From the NCBI GenBank assembly GCA_028532985.1, contig JANCIK010000002.1:2356001-2420000 (forward strand): DNA of 64,000 nucleotides, in the 5' to 3' direction. This stretch comes from Stropharia rugosoannulata. Lineage: Eukaryota; Basidiomycota; Agaricomycetes; Agaricales; Strophariaceae. Under the pieces are notes generated by a model, which worked only from the letters and a program-made list of their open reading frames with translations, did not search any database and was not told the origin of the DNA. Made by a program: the position numbers and the translations under genes. Shown here in pieces: positions 45,894 through 57,869 of the stretch; position 1 is the first letter of the stretch, and the number at the start of each line of letters is the position of its first letter.

Positions 45894-48076
45894 ATGAAGT
45901 CTTTTGGTCTCTTATTAGCCCTTGTCTCTCTCGCTGCAGCAAAGCCCTTGGCTTATGATGCAGAACAGACGCCCCTTGTTGCAGCTGGTTTAACGCATCC
46001 CGGATTCGACCTTGATTTGTCCGCCCTTCGTCTCGTTCAATTAGAGGACGGAGAGCCTGTGTGGATGACTGAGCTAGAAAAGGTCCTATTCATTAAAGCT
46101 CTCCCAGTCGATGAGCGCGATTTACAGTGTCTGTTATTAGATTGAAGCCAAGGCACAAGGCCTTAAATTCTTTGATATGTATGTTAACCGCGTAGCAACG
46201 TGTCGCAAAGCTCAGTGTTACAAACAGCACCGAGACCCCGGACCTAGGAGACTTTGCTTCCACGAAGTTGCAGAGTAAAGGCAAGTCTCTATTTGACAGA
46301 CTCATGCAGCCATTATTGACACAGCAAACACCACCTAGCCTCCTTCCCCACACCCCATGCTAAGGATAGTATTCGCAAGATCATCAAGACGTTGTCCACC
46401 AAAGGGATGAAGGCTAATTTGGAGCACTTCACTGGGTTCCGCACTAGACGTTCGTCGTTTCTAATAACAATGCAAACTTGTCTTATTCATCTCGGCTAGA
46501 CTATCGCAGTGAGGTATGTTCCCTTTCTGTCAACTATTGAATCAAAGTGAATAATCACTTCTCAAGACAGGAAGGCAGAGCCAGCAATGGCTTCTTTCGA
46601 CCATATTGGAGGTGCCATTGATTCTCCTTCTAGAAATTCACGTCTTTTAAACTATTGCCAACAATAGATCACCAACAAATATGCCTCGGAATCACTTCGT
46701 GAAATCATCACCGCCAAAGAGTTCCCTCATTCTTGGGGTCAGAATAGTATCGTAAGTCTCTCATTATCACTTCAATTCAACTGCATTATATGCTGCGCAT
46801 AGATCCTACGCATTCAAGGGTCCTCGGATGATGATGATGGGGTGGTTATCATCGGAGCCCATCAAGACAGGTAATTTAGCAGTGATTATGCAAAGATCTT
46901 TGGCTAACAGGCTATCTTCCTCAGCACGAATATGTGGCCATTCCTTCCCGCGCCCGGTAGATAAATTAGAATTCTTCCTGTTCTTTACATGACTAACGTT
47001 ATTCTTGCAGGGGCTGATGGTTTGTTTCTCGCTTACTGCGCAGCGCGAGGCTTGATAACGTAGTGATATCTTTCTAGACGATGGCTCCGGAAGCGTCACA
47101 ATTTTGGAGGCTTATCGTGCATTGATTTCAGCCGACTTCCGACCTGTTCGCACAGTGGAATTTCATTGGTATTCAGCAGAGGCAAGTCCGAACACGCTCA
47201 GTAATAATAATAAAATGTCCTGATTTCCATTTTTTTCTAGGAAGGAGGACTTCTTGGTTCTCAGGCCGTAGCAAGAGATTATGAAGCCCGCTCGGTCAAT
47301 GTGCTCGCCATGAGTCAGGTAATCTTTCAGTGACCACTTCCGAGATGCAACTTTTTGATGTAATTCCAGTTCGATATGACAGCATGGGTCAAGGTCAAAT
47401 GCTTTCTCTTACCGGTACTAGCTGCTGTACTAAAATGTGAATGATCAACAGCGAGGAACTAGGGAGGAAGTTGGAATAATTACTGATTTCACTGATGAAG
47501 AGTGCGTCATAAAAATAATGGATCACTACGGCTATGTCTAATTTTGGTGATACAGTCTTACCATCTTCAACAAAGCTTTGGTTGACGAGTATCTCAACAT
47601 CCCATATGTGGAGGTACGCTGGACTTGCACAAATCGGACTTGGTGCTAATTTGGTAACTCTATAGACCAAATGCGGATACGCTTGCAGTGATCAGTTGAG
47701 AATTCCCTACTTTAATCGTACTACTACACGCTGACGCTGGACGTCGATTTTAGTGCCTCATGGAGAAAGGCTGGATATCCTTCATCGTTCACAATCGGTT
47801 AGTTTCAAAGGCCTTCGTTATCAAATATGGTGATTGATCTTTTATCCAGAGAGCTCGTTTGAGAACTCGAATAAGAACATCCATTCAGTCAATGAGTGCG
47901 TCATCCGTCCTTCTTCGTTATTGTTACGACTTTCTAAAATATCGTTCATCAGTCGCATTGACGTCTCAGACGAATTCAGCTTTGACCACATGTTGGAGTT
48001 CTCTAAGCTGGCAGTTGCTTTTGCTGTTGAGTTGGGAAACTCCACCGCTGGGAACTCATTCCGCATGCACCTGTAG
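45894..48076 (+). CDS. Secreted M28 zinc aminopeptidase
   Basis: Nineteen exons: 45894-46082, 46141-46178, 46228-46280, 46339-46449, 46500-46513, 46567-46611, 46668-46751, 46803-46870, 46925-46956, 47011-47019, 47078-47181, 47241-47318, 47370-47393, 47452-47501, 47556-47613, 47666-47694, 47754-47797, 47850-47895, 47953-48076; 399 aa, consistent in phase. A signal peptide ([18 protein letters not shown]) precedes a propeptide of about 90 residues. Zinc ligands and catalytic residues are in place: GAHQDS (His198, Asp200), GADDDGSG (Asp214 region), AEEGGLLGS (Glu249/Glu250) and CGYACSDH (Cys322, Cys326, His329). It resembles fungal leucine aminopeptidase Lap1. Exon 10 is nine bases. Introns 3 and 11 have GC donors. 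Confidence 0.93.
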
Positions 48077-48209
48077 AATGTTTGGACTTCCTCGGCAACT
48101 TTGTATTAGGTTTAGATCGTACGCATTTCCCCAGTAAAGTCCAGTAGCGTCCGGCATTTATTCTCATTTTTTGTATATACACGTGCCCGACTTCAGAACG
48201 GTGTTCATT

Positions 48210-50320
48210 TCAATCAGTGTTTCCGGGGTAGTCCACGAATACTAAACTGTCACTGTTGTAGCAGATAATATTTCCTGTGGGCTCCGTAAATATTGTGTGC
48301 GTTACTGTACCCAAATTTTGAAAAACTTTTGTGAGTACAGGCCGCTACAAGGGATCAGTATATCAAAAGCAGCAACCGGGTTATATATCTACCTTGCAGT
48401 TTCGGTAATCCCAAAGTCTTACAGTTTCGTCGGCGAACCCTTTTGCAAACAAGCAGAGCCGGGTATCTCCACGACAAGGGGACTTCAACGGCGACTTTGT
48501 ACTCGTACATCTTGCACCAAACGTGCAGTCAGGCGTCCTATCGAAACCTTTTCTTTTCCTTTCATCGAATATTTGAATTTGCGAGTCCAGACTGTCTGTC
48601 TAATAGGCTATAGCTGTTAGACGTAAGTGAAGTGATAAGTGATATGATAATCTCGCCTCTAGTATTACCAAGCTGGGCGCGTCCTTATGAATGTGAATGT
48701 GATGGACAATATTGTCAAGCTGAGCTACTGGCCATTTCGCCGATAAATGCGCCAGGTCAAGGGTAGTAATCTTCCGCGACGCGCCGACTAACAGCGTTCG
48801 ATCTCGGTAAGCTAGAGCATGAGGTCTTATGGGTAAAGTAGTCATCCGCTCTGTATTCACCTCGAGATCAGGGATTATCGTTACCGACCAGAGCAGGATT
48901 GTCCGGTCGTGACCGCCAGTAAAGAAGGCCGCCGAAGTCTCCGTCGCGGTCTTAGCGGCAAGACAAAGTACGCCACCAGTTTTCTTTCCTGCCGGCGATG
49001 TATAGTCCGCGTGTGGTTTGTGTTTTAGCTCTGTAAGAGTTGGTGTACGGCCCTGAAAGCAAATGAGGGTGATTACTAGATTACTCCCGTATCCCATTTA
49101 AGCATGCGATGCATAGCAGAATCCCGTACCTCTCTACTGCAAATTAATGAGACCTGGCATGAACTGCTGCGGTATCCCACTACTGCTAGATCCCCAATCA
49201 TGACAGCATCGCCAACATGCCGGTGGTCAGCATGACCTGGAATAGAATACCTAGAAATCCTGTGCCTGTGATCGGCAGCTCAGTGGGAGAAATTCCTTCG
49301 AGAAGTGTTCCACACACCTAGCCTTGCGGTGAAAGAATTGAAAATCAGCCCTCATTGACACGGTCATTATTGGCAATTCTGCATTGCCGGGCAGCAGTAC
49401 CCTTCTTCCTCTGTTATGAGCAGCAACAGGCAGGCCCACGACTCGAATATTAGGCGAATCTCTATCAGGCTTGGCTACACGCTTGCCCAAGCTTTTAGAT
49501 TGAGGGATAGGAACCTCCAGAGAAGCCTTGGAGACAGTGGCGATATGGTCGCGCGTCCCACGAGCATTGGTAAAAGCTTTCACAGAATGAGGTTCCACAG
49601 CAATTGATAAACCCGTTGTTTTTTCAGGGTTGATGCTCTGCGGATACTGGAAAGTCTTCGCGAAAGATTGAGACTGCCTTGTGTCCTCAGATCCCACCAC
49701 AGTCGTTTCTATGTCGGAGATGTCCATGTCAGAATCAGAATCGTCATAAGCACCTAGGTCTCCATAGAGTTCATCCCAATCGTCTGAAGATGTAGCCGCA
49801 TGTTGATCATTTTCAGTGTCATCGCCAAGGTCTGGCTGTGTCAAGTCGATGACCCCAGAACGCGCTTGCATGCCTGTAGTAGCGATGCAGGAGGCTTCTA
49901 TGAATAAAGACGAGGCACGATGCTGCAAGAGTGAAAATGCGGCTGTAGCGACGGCGGAGTGTGAGAATTCAATAGATGGTGGGTGCTTATCCCCTCGGTG
50001 GTTTATGTTACTAGGAAAAATCTGAGGGCGTTAGACATGTATCACTCTTGTAAATTCACGCACAATGAGGTGAATCCTAGTTGGTTGAGGAGCGAAGAGA
50101 TTTCTGCGACAGATGTTCCGGGTCGAAGACGGTATAGATGTACAGTTTTCCCTTGAACCAAAATATCTCCAGACCCAAGTTCATCGTGATGCAGTTTTAA
50201 ACGTTTGCGGAGGTGACGTGGTGGTAGAACGTTAGAAACTGCGGCTGCACTGGAAGAACTTCCACCGGCCAGAGGGCCATAGTTCCAGGGTGCGCCGTTA
50301 GTAGGCCTATGGCGGAGCAT
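48210..50320 (-). CDS. Uncharacterised WD40-repeat protein (607 aa)
   Basis: Exons (minus): 50064-50320, 49318-50010, 49130-49265, 48657-49052, 48393-48599, 48210-48344. Residues 1-85 are Gly/Ser/Ala-rich then helical. Residues 130-290 are acidic and Ser-rich (DDWDELYGDLGAYDDSDSDM). The C-terminal half has WD-like blades: HVGDAVMIGDLAVVGYR, FFTGGHDRTILLWSV, LLVGASRKITTLDL, IQIFDERK and FADETVRLWDYRNCK. I count four or five recognisable blades, so one or more are degenerate or the propeller is completed by the N-terminal part. A nuclear protein that scaffolds a complex seems likely, but I recognise no orthologue. The intron at 48600-48656 is called with a GCGAGA donor, the weakest splice site in this model. 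Confidence 0.75.
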
Positions 50321-50612
50321 TGAGCATTTTTGATGCGCATAAAGGCTCTGGCCTTTTCGTGCTCACAAGATTGAATAATCGCCTATTCCCGTTGTCTCCA
50401 ATGTTGATCTATAGTCGTCCATGGTCGCTAGGTTCTTTTCCTCGTCGTATTCATGTATTGCGGCTTGCTCTCGAATCAGCAGCTACATGTCAGGCCAAGA
50501 AGTATTTATTAGTCAAGATTTCGTTCAGAGTCGCCATCGCCGGACCGTCGTAAGATAAATTAAGAGTCCCGATTACCAAAGATGGTCTGCCAGACTCTGC
50601 CACTCTCCGACG
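50321..50612. promoter_or_regulatory. Divergent promoter between the WD40 and 123-aa genes
   Basis: 292 bases between outward-facing starts; no TATA box seen. Confidence 0.4.
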
Positions 50613-51159
50613 ATGTCTGGCTCTCATCATAAACAAGCCGTCGACGAGGCTCATGCAATCCAAGTCAAGGCTGGAATAATAGTTTGTCGTATTTCCTACT
50701 CCACTGAATGACTCCTGTTCTATCTCTAACAGGGCGCTGCGAGGTCCACCGCAGTAGGCCTTGGCTTAGCAGTCATTGGCCATCATCTATGGCCCACTTT
50801 TAGGTGAGATATTGTTTAGGACACTGTACTACGTGATTCTCTAATTCGTCGTGTGACATAGACGGCAAACTATTGCAATGAAAGGATTTCTTGTGTCTGG
50901 ATGTGTGTTGAGTTATCGCGCAGCCAATCTTAATCTTGCTTTGTTCTGACCATACAACCAAAATGCAGTCACCATATTTGGTCTGGTGTTTGGAGCAGAG
51001 AAGGCACTCGTCGAATTTGAGAACAGAAAACGGAGAGAGGAAAACATTCTCCGTCGAGAAGCTCGTATCGATTTAGCCCGCAGAGGTCTCATAGCTACAG
51101 AAACTGAAATTGCGAAGTGGAAGGCAGAACGGGAGGCAGAGAAAAAAGATTTTCTTTAG
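50613..51159 (+). CDS. Small two-span membrane protein (123 aa), conserved-looking
   Basis: Exons: 50613-50681, 50733-50803, 50862-50902, 50969-51159; phases consistent. Two hydrophobic segments are separated by a short loop: TAVGLGLAVIGHHLW (about 29-43) and GFLVSGFTIFGLVFGA (about 53-68). The rest is a charged coiled-coil-like helix (RRKRREENILRREARIDLAR context, ending ETEIAKWKAEREAEKK). The pattern of a hairpin plus a long soluble helix is like small mitochondrial inner-membrane assembly factors (inference only). I do not recognise the family. Confidence 0.7.
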
Positions 51160-51378
51160 TCCTCAAGTTGCTCCGATAAATCTACTGCCATTCATGATTA
51201 TTTAATACATAAGCTAATAAATAACTAATGGAAACAAGAAGCAATATTGCATTGGACAAAGCATCGAAAGATTTATCATGGTCTTCATAGTTGCGAAATA
51301 TCAAGGAGATGTATGGCTGGATACTAAAGCGTTGACATAGGTACTTTAAACGAGCGAAATTACCAAAATAAGCTATCA

Positions 51379-53748
51379 TCAATAAGCCTGAGATGATTGG
51401 TGAAGCTGCTGGTGATTGGGTTGAATCCATTGTCCATATTCATCTACTTGAGGTGGCTTCGGCGGAGGAAGCTGTTGGTATGACCTACTTTGCCTGATTG
51501 CCATGGAAGATTGTTCAGGAAGTGCTGGTGGCGGCGGCGGAGGCGGAAGAGGTAGTTGATTTTGCACATAGTGGTCTATGAGTGGAGGTGGAGGTGGGAG
51601 AGGGAGAGGTTGACCTTGCACATTTCCCAGTTGCTGCTGTTGCTGTTGGTAGACTTGGTGATGCTGATTGTGCGCATTCTGTTGTTGATAACTCACAGGT
51701 GGTTGAGGTAGACTTGCCCGTCGAGGACGTTGTGAGGTCAGGGACAAGGGCGGAGGCGGTGGAGGTGGAGGGGCAGAAAGATTCACTGCGTTTGCATTGG
51801 CTTGCGGGGCATTTGAGTACTGTTGCAGAGGTGGAGGTGGAGGGATAGACGCATATACGCTGTTAGACGGATATATATTCCCCGGTTGCGTTGGACTATA
51901 TGTCCCAACAGGAGATGGTGCATTATTTGGAGACGGTGCCGATAAATTCGAATTTGGTAAAGGAGGTGACTGGACCGGTTGACTATAGATAACTTGAGGT
52001 TGAGGAGGCAATGGTCGAGAAGTTTGTCCATTTACAAGAGGGGCTTGGATGGGTGGTGGTGGTGGCGGTTGGTTCTGAGATATCTCATGAGCCTGAGCCA
52101 CAGGTGGATAGTTCTGCGCTACTGCGTTTGCAGGTTGCGCAATATTGGCCAGTGGAGGACCAGTAGAAATATATTGCTGCGGCGGAGCAGAAACTGACGA
52201 CGGGATGGTGTAACTGTAATTATAGGGCGCTGGTGGTGATTGCTGAGAAAATGAAGAAAGGGAATTGGAGTGTTGCAGATAAGGATTAGGTACAGGCGTA
52301 TGAGACACAGGGGCGCCGTATGCTGGCTGACCATATACATTGAAATGTGAGTAACCATTGGGAGCAGGCGTATGCGATGAGGGAGAGGTGAATCCTGATG
52401 GTTCGGAAACATGGGATGCAATAGGGACGAATCCTGATGCCTGTGGTAGAGGTACAAACCCTGACGACGTAGGAACACTATGTCTTGGAGCTCGTATTGC
52501 AGGCTGGTATTGCGTCGATGTCACATCATAAGATGGCTGGTATGCCTGCGAACCGTAGGCAGCTAATGTGCTGCTTGAAGTCTGTTGGAAGTGATTTGGC
52601 ATTTGTTCGTTTGCGGTGTACCCTGGGCCATTTCCGGGTATGTTTTGTTCATATCCATGGTAATTACTGGGGGAATAATTGGTTATTGTAGAGTATTGAC
52701 TCGGAATATCTTGCGCATACTGTCCAGGAACAGGCTTTGAGAATGTTAAGCCCAATTTGACATGTACTATACGTTGAATTACACTAACCGGGAAACTCTC
52801 TCGACGTCTTGACCCTGATATACCGAACTCATTGAAATCTTGAGTTATTTTATCGACGTGTGCACCTCGACTTCTTTCATACGGGGCAACATATAAGTCC
52901 AGATTGGCAGCAGAGTTTGATGCACGCAGAGAGGAAGGAAGTACATCCGAATTTTGCCTTGAATGGTCGTTATATGTAGACGCAATCCGCGAGCCTGCAG
53001 GATATTCGCCAGACGGTGTAAAAGAACCAGGCCCACCATACTGCTTGTTGTTCTTCGGGACTTTAGACGAAGTTGCTTTCTTTTCTGGAGGAGGTTCCTG
53101 TGAGTACAAAAAAAAAAGATAGTAAGTAACTGCATATAGGTTTTGCTTGTGAAGGGGATACATACATTTGACCAGAACGTTAACTCTAAATAGACTTTTC
53201 CAGCGAACTTCTCTTTATTCGTAAGCGTAAACCATTCTGCGTGATGGTTTAAGTATTTATGTATGCACTGAAGATGCCGTTTAACTCACCATCTGTCTCT
53301 CCCTTCGTCAACACTTCTGTTAGATCTACGTCTGCCTCTCCAATCAAATCAGGTTCACGTGGATCATCTGCATAGCAAGCTAGTTTCATGGTCTTCCCCC
53401 CTTTGATCCTCTTGGATTTTTTATCATCCTTAGGAGGAGGTGGAGGGGGGGTCCGATCTCCATGCGCAGTTCGATTCAAAACGTCATCGACATCTTCGAA
53501 GAGGGTGAATCGGATTTCTTCATCCCACTCTGGGTGCTGGCCGCCGCGCTTTATAGCTTTTGTTCTCCTTTTCTCTCCATTGACAGTCACGCAGCAGTAA
53601 GGATCCTGCTTTCCTATATGTCGTTTATTGGGCAAATGGTTCTGTGGATTCCACTTGAGCGCTGGCAGTGACGTAGGCCGTGCCCACTACTTACAGCTCT
53701 GAGAACAACCACAATCAACGTCCCTATTTCACGAGGTGTCGAGGCCAT
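51379..53748 (-). CDS. INN1: C2-domain, proline-rich cytokinesis protein (Inn1/Fic1-like)
   Basis: Exons (minus): 53695-53748, 53290-53641, 53166-53236, 52789-53097, 51379-52734; 713 aa. The C2 domain is residues 1-160: GTLIVVVLRANHLPNK, KQDPYCCVTVNGEKRRTKAI, HPEWDEEIRFTLFED, LIGEADVDLTEVL and KVYLELTFWSN. It also has a proline run (RTPPPPPPK) inside the C2 loop. From residue 200 to the end is Pro/Gln/Tyr/Ser-rich with many PPPPPP tracts (for example ISQNQPPPPPPIQ), matching the SH3-ligand tails of yeast Inn1 and fission yeast Fic1, which link membrane to the cytokinetic ring through Cyk3/Hof1-type SH3 proteins. Ring function is inferred from this architecture. Intron 4 (54 bases) is in frame, so a retained form would be open. 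Confidence 0.8.
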
Positions 53749-54282
53749 CAGAGTAGGTGGGCAGCACAGTAGGATGACAAAGGTATGTGGGGTATGTTTT
53801 ATGCGACTAGCATGGAGGATTGTTGAAAACGTTTCAGTTCGTCAACTTCTTAAATGGAACTGCCTGTTAGGGCTCTGACAATGACGGATGCGGTAATTCT
53901 ATATTTGTTTCTGCTTGGCTCAGCTGCGCGTCCTGGCGTCGCTTAGCGTCACGTCGCATTTGGTCGCATTGTTCGGCCTCACCAGGCCTCATCAGATCAC
54001 AAAACGTGCAATGAAGAGTAGGCTGCGGCTTGACTGTGCGCACTTGACCATTATTTGTCGATTGCGTCGAGTCGCATACGGCATATATAAGTACAATATA
54101 TACAAAGATTTTATTCTCATTAACAGTGATGTGCAACTTCAAGTGGCCATGATGCTACCTGCAACCAACCTGCAACTCTAAATCCAAGTTCCGACCAAGT
54201 TCCGACTATCAAGCCCACATCAAACCTGGCAAGGGTTGTTTTTTGGAGCCCTTCGTTCTCCTCTCTCCTCGACATTCAGACC
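53749..54282. other. Intergenic, promoter of the C2 gene and 3' flank of GH125
   Basis: 534 bases. An AT-rich stretch with atatataagtacaatatat (about 54082-54100) is the only notable element. Confidence 0.4.
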
Positions 54283-56791
54283 TCATTTGCCTGGCGTGTA
54301 AGGTTTATCGGTTTTCAGGACAAGTGAGGGCTTTCTCTGCGCTAAGTCGAGAATCATTTCCGCAAAGTAGCTGTTGGCCCAAGCGAACCAGCTGCGCGTA
54401 TAGCTGGTCGAGTCATAAATTGATTGGGACTCATGGATAAGGCCAAGGTTATTAGTATTCTGAGTAAGGAAAAGCAGTTAGCCTAAATAAAATAATATGG
54501 AACATCTGATCGCACATTAGCAATGAGATAAAGGTGTTGCAAAATTTCTTGGTCGTCATCCGTCCCATAGATGGCGGAAATATGGGACATAGGCCTACAG
54601 CTATAGCTTACCACAGCTATCCCCGTTATAAGAAAGAAATCTTACCATGGATTCCACGGATCAACATGTGGGCCGCTATTAGAGTTTAGTCGACATGTTA
54701 AATCAAACTTGACGATTTAATGCATAAGAACATACCCAACCCCGTTGAAAGTCTTTCCAGCTGCATAGTACGGATTCCCCCTCGAGAGCAGTAGTTTGCG
54801 AGTAGCCACATATGCAGGATGTGTCTTATTTAAGAAGCCAAGGTAAGGGAGGGAGAGTAAAGACTAATAACCTAAGTCAATATACTATACTTGTTGATTT
54901 GTTGCATTAGACTGTACCGGAACGTTTGCGTCATCCATAACATAGCGACTTCCCAGCCCTTTGCATAACGAATCAATGTCTTTCCTGTTTATTTGGCATA
55001 ATACTTACCATTGGTCTCGTAGGCAAAAATATCGTCAACAATCTATGTCATCAGCAGTTCGTTAGATGCAGATTGTGTTTTCTAATTTTCACCACCAACC
55101 GTGTGTGCATAGATTGCATCACTTATGCGAGAACTCCAAGTTTTAGCTTGTTGGCTAACATTTTTCAGTTGTCCAACACTGTCAAGCATGTTTGCAAGAT
55201 TGGTTAATTCCACACTGAGCATGGCGTTTGCCGGTGTCAAAAATGCTGAAAAACATGATTTAGTGAAACATTAAATGACTGCAGCTAGTATTCGCACCGA
55301 AGACACTGAGATCGTCCGATGGTCTGTGATGGGTACCAACCATTCCGGTATACGCCTTTGGCTCGCCATTTCCAAGGTTGTTGACCATAGGAGATAGAGA
55401 GCCTCCTCCACCCGTCCAGTTATAGTAGGAAATGAAGTTGAAGTTGGCATCAAACGTTCCTTGCGACTGCTCGTTGATGACGCGAAATATGGAATCAATA
55501 GCGTCTCGCCCTGTAAATGTTATCATCGGGTGCCTGTTGTCTGCAACCAAGTACACTCTTACAATTATTATTAATAAAAGAACTATCCTTCGTGGCTTGA
55601 TAGTAAGATCTCGATAACTTCAGGAATCCGCATAGCGAGTCGATCTCGTACTAGAATTTGGGGAGTTTATTAATGAGTGGGTAAAAAAAAACCAGTTGAC
55701 TGTATTATACCTTGCACTCAAACACAGTTTGATTGTTAACAGGTCTGTAATTGTGATGCGTTTGATGGCGATGTGGCCTTTGTGTGATGTATTTACGAAA
55801 GTAACTTACGGGTTTACTGTTACACCGATAGCATAGCCATTGACAGAAGGTGCAAGCCCACTCTCAGGTGGTGGTTGGAACGCACCGCCTACAAATACGG
55901 CATCAGCATAGGAGTCAGAATATTGTAACGGTTTGTCTCACAATAAGGATATTCAGCGACGTAACGTGCCTCGTTATTTATAACTGCCTTCACCAATGTA
56001 GCCAGCTCTTTATCCACGGACAATAACGAATGGTAATGTGCAAACTAGATAAAAAGGTGTACATGTTATGCAGTAAGCTGATCAAAGGCTCGTACCTGGT
56101 TGGCAGTATCTCGAAGCCATTGTGCGCTGTTTGATTCATCAGTTACTAACTTGATGATTCTAGTAATATTGGACTGACGTGATATCCTATTGAGAAGACA
56201 TTCGTTACAGGAAAAGAAAGAGATGGCTGTGTTTATACGCACGCCTGTGATTATAAATGCAAGATTTTCAGACTAGAGGAACGTTGTCAATGGGTGAAGT
56301 TCTTCAAAAGGAGTGACGGCATGTACTTGGCTAAAGTATTTGACCGTAGTATCTTTGTGGGAACAACTTAGGATAAAGGTTGAATGCTCTAGAAGTCCAC
56401 GGCGTTACCTAAAGTATTAGGGAAAGTGTTCTCGAATAATCTTGCCAAGTCAGGATCTTTCATCAATGACTTCATATCTGTTATGACTTTCTACGGAATA
56501 TTTATCAACTTTGGCTGCTCATAAGTGGAAAGAGTAAATAATCACCTCGACTGCGGTACTATTGAAGGTGCGACATTGAGGTGCTGGTCGCATGTATGGC
56601 AAAGCTAATGGCCCTGCAGACCGAGGATCATGCGGTTGCTAGAAAGCAGTCAAATCAATTTTTTGCCCAGATACCATTGCATGCAACCTCTGTACCTGAG
56701 AGTACGTCGTAAAGTCCGGACACTGAGCCTGAGAGCCCACAAAGGCTGAAGCAAATAAAAGGTACTTGAAATTCTTTGAGTAAAGTCGCAT
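54283..56791 (-). CDS. GH125 exo-alpha-1,6-mannosidase
   Basis: Nineteen exons (minus): 56696-56791, 56546-56638, 56409-56490, 56327-56352, 56243-56272, 56179-56186, 56096-56126, 55942-56044, 55810-55888, 55711-55744, 55563-55650, 55298-55510, 55100-55245, 55009-55042, 54918-54958, 54736-54863, 54646-54675, 54516-54594, 54283-54459; 505 aa. It starts with a signal peptide (FKYLLFASAFVGSQAQ). Landmarks of the (alpha/alpha)6 family: RPAPQCRTFNSTAVE, DPDLARLFENTFPNTLDTTV, DITAQWLRDTANQF (catalytic region, about 110-123), EARYVAEYPYCGAFQPPPES, GTHHRPSDDLSVF, GPHVDPWNPWPMS and YTRSWFAWANSYFAE. Each join keeps phase, including an 8-base exon (56179-56186). GH125 removes alpha-1,6-linked mannose, so the substrate is probably its own or foreign mannoprotein glycans. 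It carries a TATA box. Confidence 0.93.
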
Positions 56792-57869
56792 GATGAAGGT
56801 GGACCAAATGTAATTGTGGACTTGCGCGACTACGGTGACGACGGCGTTCGGGAGTCGAGAAAGGAGAGCTTTTATACATATCCACACTGAGGAACAGAAA
56901 TAGACCATTTCTTGTTCAAGCGATTGTCCACTAGTACAGAAATATAAAGTATGACAGCGTCCAGAAGTGATTAAGCATTCACAAGACCACTGTGCTCGTG
57001 GTGAGATTACGTTGGGAATGGCAGTATGCTCGTTGAGCTTGTGATCGAAGTATGGGATGTCTAAAAGAACTCAGTAGGAATGCAGTTTGAGGTGGGTAGT
57101 ATGTCACGTTTTCGCAAAGAAGAACCCTGCAAGAAGAGTAATTCTCGGATGGAGCGGCCCAGAATATAACTTCTTGGGAGCAGTCGGCTCCCTTTTGCCA
57201 GAGTACTCGTACAGTAGTGGCCCGGTACTGCCTATGCAAGACCGAAAGTTGCGAAAACCTAGTGAGGTGTGTATGTGATAGAGTGTTGGTAAAGTGAACC
57301 ACTTCAATGCTGAGGGCCAATTTTTTCACTTGGATAACCTAACGTGGTAGGCTTGCATCGAGATTCGATACGAAGTGGAGAATTGTAACGGCGGTAGATA
57401 CGCGGTCCGATGTATAAGTTGAGAAGGACAACGAGGTTGCCGTAACCGCTCAAGTACCTTGCAAGTACCGTCTGTCATCATCAAGTACCGAACTAACAGT
57501 CATGTGGTCAATTTGTATGAACACCGTTGGTTTGAGTGCGAATTGAGTGCGAAGTCGTGAATTTACGAAACAGTAAGTTCATAACAATGTGTTTACATAA
57601 AGTTTACATAGTTATTAATATTCTGGAAGGCATAACCTAGAATATGCGGGGAAGATTTAACTCATAAGCAGACTGTACAACAGCTCGCCAGATAGGTATG
57701 TGGCATAATAAGTATGATACAAAGAAACGACAGCCTTGACTAGGATATAGGAGTGAAGATATCAAAATTAAACTACAGTGCGTTCAATAGTATCATACGA
57801 TGGGACGGTGAAGACACCCGGAATGAAATTAAACAGCGACGAAAATAAGTAGTTGATAATTCGACAGCA
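56792..57869. other. Intergenic, GH125 promoter
   Basis: 1.08 kb between the GH125 start and the 3' end of the 578-aa gene. A TATA box lies at 56870-56876. Nothing else was recognised; a short repeat of caagtacc/caagtaccg occurs near 57450-57490. Confidence 0.5.
56870..56876 (-). promoter_or_regulatory. TATA box of the GH125 gene
   Basis: TATAAAA about 80 bases before the ATG, followed downstream by GCTCTCC. Confidence 0.5.

Noticed and set aside
51582..51848. Plus-strand ORFs over the C2 gene
   Set aside because: Antisense of the Pro/Gln-rich tail; Glu/Val/Gly repeats reflect the CCN/CAN codons on the real strand.
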